Shown here: positions 5,254 to 8,081 of the stretch, one piece after another
Numbering within the stretch: the first letter of the stretch is position 1
How the letters are laid out: every line of letters starts with the position of its first letter
Source of the DNA: SHNJ01 sp964458615
GTDB lineage: Bacteria > Pseudomonadota > Alphaproteobacteria > SHNJ01
NCBI GenBank assembly: GCA_964458615.1
Contig: CAYWJR010000060.1
Span: forward strand, 1-8,081
DNA length: 8,081 bases
Reading direction: 5' to 3'
Notes under the pieces: model-generated
Told to the model about the DNA's origin: nothing
Databases searched by the model: none
Seen by the model: only the letters and a program-made list of their open reading frames with translations
Position numbers and translations under genes: made by a program

Positions 5254-5282
5254 TTGCATTGCATCTTATCATTCGCTATAAC
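5254..5282 (+). promoter_or_regulatory. promoter of rplK-rplA, second copy
   Basis: This is the exact copy of 4184-4212: TTGCAT (5254-5259), 17 bases, TATAAC (5277-5282). This copy drives the rplK that is joined to the intact rplA, so L1 expression can continue normally despite the rearrangement. Confidence 0.58.
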
Positions 5283-5295
5283 ACATGGCTTACTT

Positions 5296-5328
5296 GCGGG
5301 AGGGGAGTGCCATCCTCGTATGCACCGC
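5296..5328 (+). promoter_or_regulatory. candidate ribosomal protein L1-binding leader, second copy
   Basis: This is an exact copy of the structure at 4226-4258, with GCGG/CCGC and GAGG/CCTC stems and a one-sided GTATGCA loop. If it is an L1 operator, free L1 would repress both rplK copies, while only this transcript encodes L1. Confidence 0.5.
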
Positions 5329-5353
5329 TAAACATTATTATTAGGAGCTAACA

Positions 5354-5788
5354 ATGGCAAAAAAGATTGATGGTTACATCAAGCTGCAGATCGCTGCAGG
5401 AAAAGCGAACCCATCTCCTCCGGTGGGTCCGGCGCTCGGTCAAAAGGGCGTGAACATTATGGAGTTCTGCAAAGCATTCAACGCCGCGACGCAAAAAATG
5501 GAACCGGGTACGCCCGTTCCGGTTGTGATCACCGTGTATTCGGATCGTTCGTTTACATTCATCACCAAATTGCCGCCGGTATCGTTTTACGTGATGAAGG
5601 CCGCGAATTTGCAATCCGGATCGAAAACCCCAGGACGCGGCGGTTTTGTCGGAAAAATCAAAAAATCGCAAGTTAAACAGATCGCGGAACAAAAAATGCC
5701 GGATCTTAACGCCAATGACATCGAAGGCGCCATGAACATGATCGCGGGTTCCGCACGTTCGATGGGCATCGAAGTGGTGGAGGGCTAG
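5354..5788 (+). CDS. rplK: 50S ribosomal protein L11, second copy (144 aa)
   Basis: Every residue is identical to the first copy, including the proline-rich segment at 18-35 and the RNA-binding domain at about 75-144. It has the same Shine-Dalgarno (AGGAG, 5343-5347). This copy is in the ancestral context: its stop at 5786-5788 lies four bases before the intact rplA, whose ribosome binding site GGAGGG (5779-5784) is embedded in the last rplK codons, so the two are coupled. If one copy decays, the first would be the expendable one. A single bacterial rplK is the rule, so the presence of two is the anomaly. Confidence 0.96.
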   Translation: MAKKIDGYIKLQIAAGKANPSPPVGPALGQKGVNIMEFCKAFNAATQKMEPGTPVPVVITVYSDRSFTFITKLPPVSFYVMKAANLQSGSKTPGRGGFVGKIKKSQVKQIAEQKMPDLNANDIEGAMNMIAGSARSMGIEVVEG

Positions 5789-5792
5789 TATC

Positions 5793-6524
5793 ATGTCGGA
5801 CAAAAAACAAACCATTAAACCGGAAATGCGCGCATACGGCAAACGTCTGCGTAAAGTTTACGAAGGCATCAACCGCGACAACAAATACGCATTGGCCGAA
5901 GCCGTGAAATTGGTAAAAGCCGGCGCAAAAGCGAAATTCGTCGAAACCATCGAAGTATCGTTGAATTGCAACCTGGACACCGCGCAATCGGATCAAACTT
6001 TGCGCGGCATGATTTCCTTGCCGCATGGCACCGGTAAATCGTTCCGCGTCGCTGTGTTCGCCAAGGGACCGAAAGCCGAAGAAGCCAAAAAAGCAGGCGC
6101 GGAATTTGTCGGCGCCGATGATTTGGCCGAATTGATCAACAAAGGCGAAATGAATTTCGACCGTTGTATCGCAACCCCGGACATGATGGGTGTTGTCGGT
6201 AAATTGGGTAAGGTTTTGGGTCCAAAAGGCCTGATGCCAAATCCAAAATTGGGCACCGTGACCATGGATGTCGCCGGCGCCGTTGCCGCGGCAAAAGCCG
6301 GCCAAGTGGAATTCCGCGCTGAAAAAGCCGGGATCGTGCATGCCGGTGTCGCCAAAGCGAACTTTACCGAAGCGCAGATCGTCGAAAACATCAAAGCGTT
6401 TATCGATGCGATCAACAAAGCAAAACCGAGCGGCGCAAGCAAAGGCACGTTCGTAACAAAAATGACCGTCAGTTCCACAATGGGTCCTGGCGTGAAAGTG
6501 GATTTGCAAAGCTTGGCCGCCTAG
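5793..6524 (+). CDS. rplA: 50S ribosomal protein L1 (243 aa)
   Basis: L1 forms the mobile L1 stalk next to the ribosomal E site and acts as repressor of its own operon. The family signature VLGPKGLMPNPKLGTVT lies around residues 141-157 (GPKGLMPNPK at 143-152). The two-domain pattern is complete: a first domain half, a Rossmann-like insert (FRVAVFAKGPKAEEAKKAGA, then FVGADDLAELI), and the returning half ending FVTKMTVSSTMGPGVKVDL. The length of 243 is slightly above the common 225-235, due to an N-terminal extension (MSDKKQTIKPEMRAYGKRL). The ATG at 5793 is set by the Shine-Dalgarno GGAGGG and the 4-base gap from rplK. The stop codon sits in the loop of a strong hairpin at 6511-6533. The long minus-strand frame at 5706-6509 is a shadow. 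Confidence 0.97.
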   Translation: MSDKKQTIKPEMRAYGKRLRKVYEGINRDNKYALAEAVKLVKAGAKAKFVETIEVSLNCNLDTAQSDQTLRGMISLPHGTGKSFRVAVFAKGPKAEEAKKAGAEFVGADDLAELINKGEMNFDRCIATPDMMGVVGKLGKVLGPKGLMPNPKLGTVTMDVAGAVAAAKAGQVEFRAEKAGIVHAGVAKANFTEAQIVENIKAFIDAINKAKPSGASKGTFVTKMTVSSTMGPGVKVDLQSLAA

Positions 6525-6533
6525 CGGCCAAGC
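6511..6533 (+). other. 10-bp hairpin spanning the rplA stop codon
   Basis: GCTTGGCCGC (6511-6520) pairs perfectly with GCGGCCAAGC (6524-6533), leaving CTA as loop, so the TAG stop (6522-6524) lies at the tip. No T run follows, so it is not a standard intrinsic terminator. It could block 3' exonucleases after processing between rplA and rplJ, or modulate termination of translation. Both are inference. Confidence 0.7.
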
Positions 6534-6534
6534 G

Positions 6535-6685
6535 AGTTCCTAGTTCCTAGATGCCTAGTTCCTAGTAAAAAGGAATTTGGATTGGGGAACTAGGCAAAAA
6601 TTTGCCGGACAAAAACCCGGCAAAAAAAGTTCCAAGTTTCTATTCTTGGTTCCACTAGGAACTAGGCATCTAGGAACTGGGAACT
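6535..6685. repeat. CTAG-rich long inverted repeat between rplA and rplJ (possible MITE-like element)
   Basis: Arms 6535-6566 and 6654-6685 are complementary over 32 positions, with a single T-G opposition (6541/6679) and a perfect 25-base core (6542-6566 with 6654-6678). The arms are built from repeats of GTTCCTAG and GCCTAG words. A third copy of GGAACTAGGCA stands inside (6586-6596) and could pair alternatively with 6552-6562. The centre contains a separate perfect hairpin, TTTGCCGG (6601-6608) with CCGGCAAA (6617-6624), and a small CCAAG/CTTGG stem (6632-6636/6645-6649). No protein is encoded, and frames across it look spurious. It fills most of the gap between the rplA stop and the L10 leader, and resembles a small palindromic mobile or repeated element. 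No clear target-site duplication is visible. Confidence 0.88.
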
Positions 6686-6689
6686 TAAT

Positions 6690-6806
6690 ACTGTCCAAGA
6701 CTGCCGGCACCCGCAAGGGTTTAAAGAACTTCGGTTCGCTTGCAATAGACAGGAAAGAAGAATTTTGGAATCCTATGATTCCGCTCTCGCTTTTCTCCTG
6801 GACAGT
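6690..6806 (+). promoter_or_regulatory. L10-type ribosomal protein leader (rplJ autoregulation)
   Basis: ACTGTCC (6690-6696) pairs with GGACAGT (6800-6806) and closes a structured domain. Inside are CACCCGCAAGGGTTTAAAG (6709-6727), CTTCGGTTCGCTTG and AGACAGGAAAG, which resemble the conserved core of the leader that binds the L10-(L7/L12) complex in proteobacteria, and the position before rplJ agrees. In this system excess L10 complex binds the leader and represses translation of rplJ and, by coupling, rplL. The remaining 68 bases to rplJ include GCGCGC (6815-6820) and another GCGCGC (6839-6844) that can form a second stem. I see no clear promoter between 6525 and 6690; the leader may be made by read-through from rplA. 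Confidence 0.68.
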
Positions 6807-6874
6807 TAAGGTGGCGCGCAATGGCCATGATGGTTGTCGCGCGCTGTATGTTAACAATGAACGGAGTAATTGCC

Positions 6875-7390
6875 GTGAATAGAGACCAAAAAGCACAATT
6901 GGTTCAAGACGTCCAAACAGACGCGAAAACAGCCGCCTTGATGGTGGTTGTTCAAATGTCCGGTTTGAACGCCTCGGAAACTGCTTCTTTGCGTCGCAAA
7001 TCCGTGTCTGAAAAAGTGAATTTGCGGGTGGTGAAAAACCGCTTGGCCAAATTGGCTTTCAAAGGCACGCCGTACGAACCTTTGATCGATTTGATGAAAG
7101 GTCCGACCGCGCTTGCTTATTCTGCCGACCCGATCGCAGCCGCAAAAGTCGTCGCCAATTTTGGCAACGACAATGCCAAGTTGCAAATTATCGGTGGCGC
7201 GATGGGCGAAAAACAGTTGTCGAAAGACGCTGTCATCGCACTATCGAAATTGCCAGGCATCAATGAGTTGCGTGGCAAGTTGATTGGTTTGATCCAAGCC
7301 CCAGCAACGAAAATCGCTGGCGTGGTTCAGGCTCCTGCCGGTCAATTGGCGCGTGTATTTGCCGCATATGGAAACAAATCCGGTTCTTAG
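6875..7390 (+). CDS. rplJ: 50S ribosomal protein L10 (171 aa)
   Basis: L10 is the base of the ribosomal stalk: it binds 23S rRNA and carries L7/L12 dimers. The N terminus, NRDQKAQLVQDVQ, matches the usual start of the family. It is followed by the RNA-binding half (LRVVKNRLAKLAFKGTPYE at about 50-68, then LMKGPTALAYSADP). The C-terminal helix that binds L12 runs from about residue 140 (KLIGLIQAPATKIAGVVQ) to the end. GTG at 6875 is chosen as start: GGAG at 6863-6866 lies 8 bases upstream, and family similarity begins there. The upstream in-frame ATGs (6821 and following) would add 18 unrelated residues lying within the leader structure. It is preceded by the L10-type leader and followed after 27 bases by rplL. 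The length of 171 is normal. Confidence 0.96.
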   Translation: MNRDQKAQLVQDVQTDAKTAALMVVVQMSGLNASETASLRRKSVSEKVNLRVVKNRLAKLAFKGTPYEPLIDLMKGPTALAYSADPIAAAKVVANFGNDNAKLQIIGGAMGEKQLSKDAVIALSKLPGINELRGKLIGLIQAPATKIAGVVQAPAGQLARVFAAYGNKSGS

Positions 7391-7417
7391 AGCCGATTTC
7401 AATTTAGGAGAAAACAA

Positions 7418-7795
7418 ATGACTGACTTGAATAAAATCGTAGAAGACTTGTCGAAATTGACCGTTTTAGAAGCGGCCGATTTGGCGAAAATGCTGGAAGA
7501 AAAATGGGGCGTTTCCGCTGCTGCTCCGGTTGCCATGATGGCGGCTGGCGGCGGTGCTGGCGCTGCTGCTCCGGCTGCTGAGAAAACTGAATTCACCATT
7601 TTCTTGGCCGCTTCCGGCGACAAGAAAATCGAAGTGATCAAAGAAGTTCGCGCGATCACCGGCCTTGGCTTGAAAGAAGCCAAAGACCTGGTCGAAGGCG
7701 CACCGAAAGTGGTCAAAGAAGGCGCGTCGAAAGACGAAGCGGAAAAAGCGAAAAAAGCTTTGGAAGCCGCAGGCGCCAAAGTCGAACTCAAGTAA
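7418..7795 (+). CDS. rplL: 50S ribosomal protein L7/L12 (125 aa)
   Basis: L7/L12 is the multi-copy stalk protein that recruits and activates translational GTPases. The N-terminal dimerisation and L10-binding domain covers residues 1-32 (DLNKIVEDLSKLTVLEAADL). The flexible Ala/Gly-rich hinge spans about 33-55. The C-terminal factor-binding domain, about 56-125, includes KIEVIKEVRAITGLGLKEAK and DLVEGAPKVVKEGASKDEAE. The length of 125 is typical for alphaproteobacteria. A strong Shine-Dalgarno AGGAG (7406-7410) precedes the ATG. It is the second gene of the rplJ-rplL pair and is closed by an intrinsic terminator 26 bases after the stop. rpoB, its usual downstream neighbour, is not in the window. 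Confidence 0.98.
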   Translation: MTDLNKIVEDLSKLTVLEAADLAKMLEEKWGVSAAAPVAMMAAGGGAGAAAPAAEKTEFTIFLAASGDKKIEVIKEVRAITGLGLKEAKDLVEGAPKVVKEGASKDEAEKAKKALEAAGAKVELK

Positions 7796-7820
7796 TTTTG
7801 GGTTTACACTTTATATTCGG

Positions 7821-7851
7821 AAACAGGCAGCCTCGGCTGCCTGTTTTTTTT
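7821..7851 (+). terminator. intrinsic terminator after rplL, possibly bidirectional
   Basis: AACAGGCAGC (7822-7831) pairs with GCTGCCTGTT (7836-7845) around a CTCG loop, followed by T to 7851. On the opposite strand the stem is followed by only TTT (AAA at 7821-7823), so termination of the convergent gene to the right is possible but weaker. A terminator this strong after rplL suggests that little transcription continues to the right. Confidence 0.9.
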
Positions 7852-7894
7852 ATGTGGTTTTTCAATAACCAAGCCAGATTTTTTTGCGCGGTTT

Positions 7895-8080
7895 TTATCG
7901 CGATTCCGCGCCCCTGCGCAGCATTTTGCAATATTCGGCGTATGGCAACCGGGTGGCGCTTGCGTGATATTTCGCGAATATATCCGTCCATTTTATTTGA
8001 TCGCCTGCCAATGGCCCTATCACCAACGGATGAATGGTGCCGGGAAAATATTTAAATAAAACCGGCATGTGGGTTTGCGC
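7895..8080 (-). CDS. 3' end of an unrecognised leftward gene entering from the right edge
   Basis: A minus-strand frame is open from the window edge for 61 codons to TAA at 7897-7895. It reads AQTHMPVLFKYFPGTIHPLV, then IGPLAGDQIKWTDIFAKYHA, then SATRLPYAEYCKMLRRGAESR. The amino acid mix is natural: hydrophobic strands, aromatic residues, and a final basic helix LPYAEYCKMLRRGAESR. The competing frames (7798-8055 plus, 7788-7991 minus) look like shadows. The start lies outside the window, so length and function are unknown, and I recognise no motif. It is convergent with rplL across the terminator, so rpoB cannot directly follow rplL here. The 43 bases between 7852 and 7894 hold nothing I can identify. 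Confidence 0.6.
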   Translation of the reverse strand, partial: AQTHMPVLFKYFPGTIHPLVIGPLAGDQIKWTDIFAKYHASATRLPYAEYCKMLRRGAESR

Positions 8081-8081
8081 G

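Larger units (their letters stand above)
4758..5827. repeat. tandem duplication, unit 2 (1070 bp)
   Basis: This is the right unit of the duplication, apparently identical to 3688-4757. Its left edge cuts the membrane gene after codon 130. Its right edge continues into the uninterrupted rplA. No transposase, IS end or long flanking repeat is seen, only the 9-base microhomology. Confidence 0.95.

Noticed and set aside
5706..6509. Minus-strand frame of 267 codons over rplA
   Set aside because: It is exactly antisense to the well-supported L1 gene. Its His/Phe/Arg-rich composition is typical of the mirror of a GC-biased gene, so it is a shadow.
6535..6685. Inverted repeat as a CRISPR array or insertion sequence
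   Set aside because: There are no regularly spaced identical repeats with variable spacers, and the 151 bases cannot encode a transposase. At most it would be a non-autonomous element.
6821..6874. Longer rplJ starting at ATG 6821
   Set aside because: The 18 extra residues do not resemble L10. The GTG at 6875 has GGAG at the right distance and begins exactly with the family N terminus.
6555..6896. Frames in both directions across the rplA-rplJ spacer (6577-6882 plus, 6555-6896 minus)
   Set aside because: They run through the inverted repeat and the L10-type leader, have no ribosome binding site, and show no protein-like pattern.
7798..8055. Plus-strand frame of 85 codons after rplL as the next gene
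   Set aside because: It runs through the rplL terminator, lacks a ribosome binding site, and is antisense to the better minus-strand frame ending at 7895.

Overview
The window looks like a chromosomal segment of an alphaproteobacterium, though no order can be named from it. The evidence is a tRNA-Trp gene next to secE-nusG, the ribosomal protein genes rplK, rplA, rplJ and rplL, L1- and L10-type mRNA leaders, and protein sequences of alphaproteobacterial style. Everything was read by eye; no database was searched.

Layout. 1-29: possible start of a leftward gene leaving the window. 84-764: leftward membrane protein of unknown function with a good promoter just upstream. 889-1620: three small rightward genes, a DUF4177-like protein overlapping a two-helix membrane protein by 4 bases, then a 4-oxalocrotonate-tautomerase-like protein with a basic tail. 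1693-1768: tRNA-Trp(CCA) with its own promoter. 1872-2258: small unrecognised gene. 2331-3319: promoter, structured leader, secE, nusG, terminator. 3338-4078: leftward multi-span membrane protein, convergent with nusG and divergent from rplK. 4184-6524: rplK and rplA, rearranged by a 1070-bp tandem duplication. 6535-6685: CTAG-rich long inverted repeat. 6690-7795: L10-type leader, rplJ, rplL, then a terminator at 7821-7851. 7895-8080: 3' end of a leftward gene entering from the right edge.

The central genes serve translation and its links to transcription and secretion. SecE is part of the SecYEG translocon. NusG couples RNA polymerase to ribosomes and Rho. L11, L1, L10 and L7/L12 form the L1 stalk and the L7/L12 stalk and its base on the 50S subunit. 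The leaders before rplK and rplJ fit the classic feedback of this gene group, in which L1 represses rplK-rplA and L10 represses rplJ-rplL.

The main peculiarity is the direct tandem duplication (3688-4757 and 4758-5827, identical by eye, joined at a 9-base microhomology). It gives two intact rplK genes with two complete promoter/leader regions, a 14-codon stub of rplA, and a truncated second copy of the neighbouring membrane protein gene. It may be a real recent duplication or an assembly artefact. The second peculiarity is the inverted repeat between rplA and the L10 leader, which resembles a small non-autonomous element or a regulatory structure. I found no CRISPR array, transposase, phage or defence genes.
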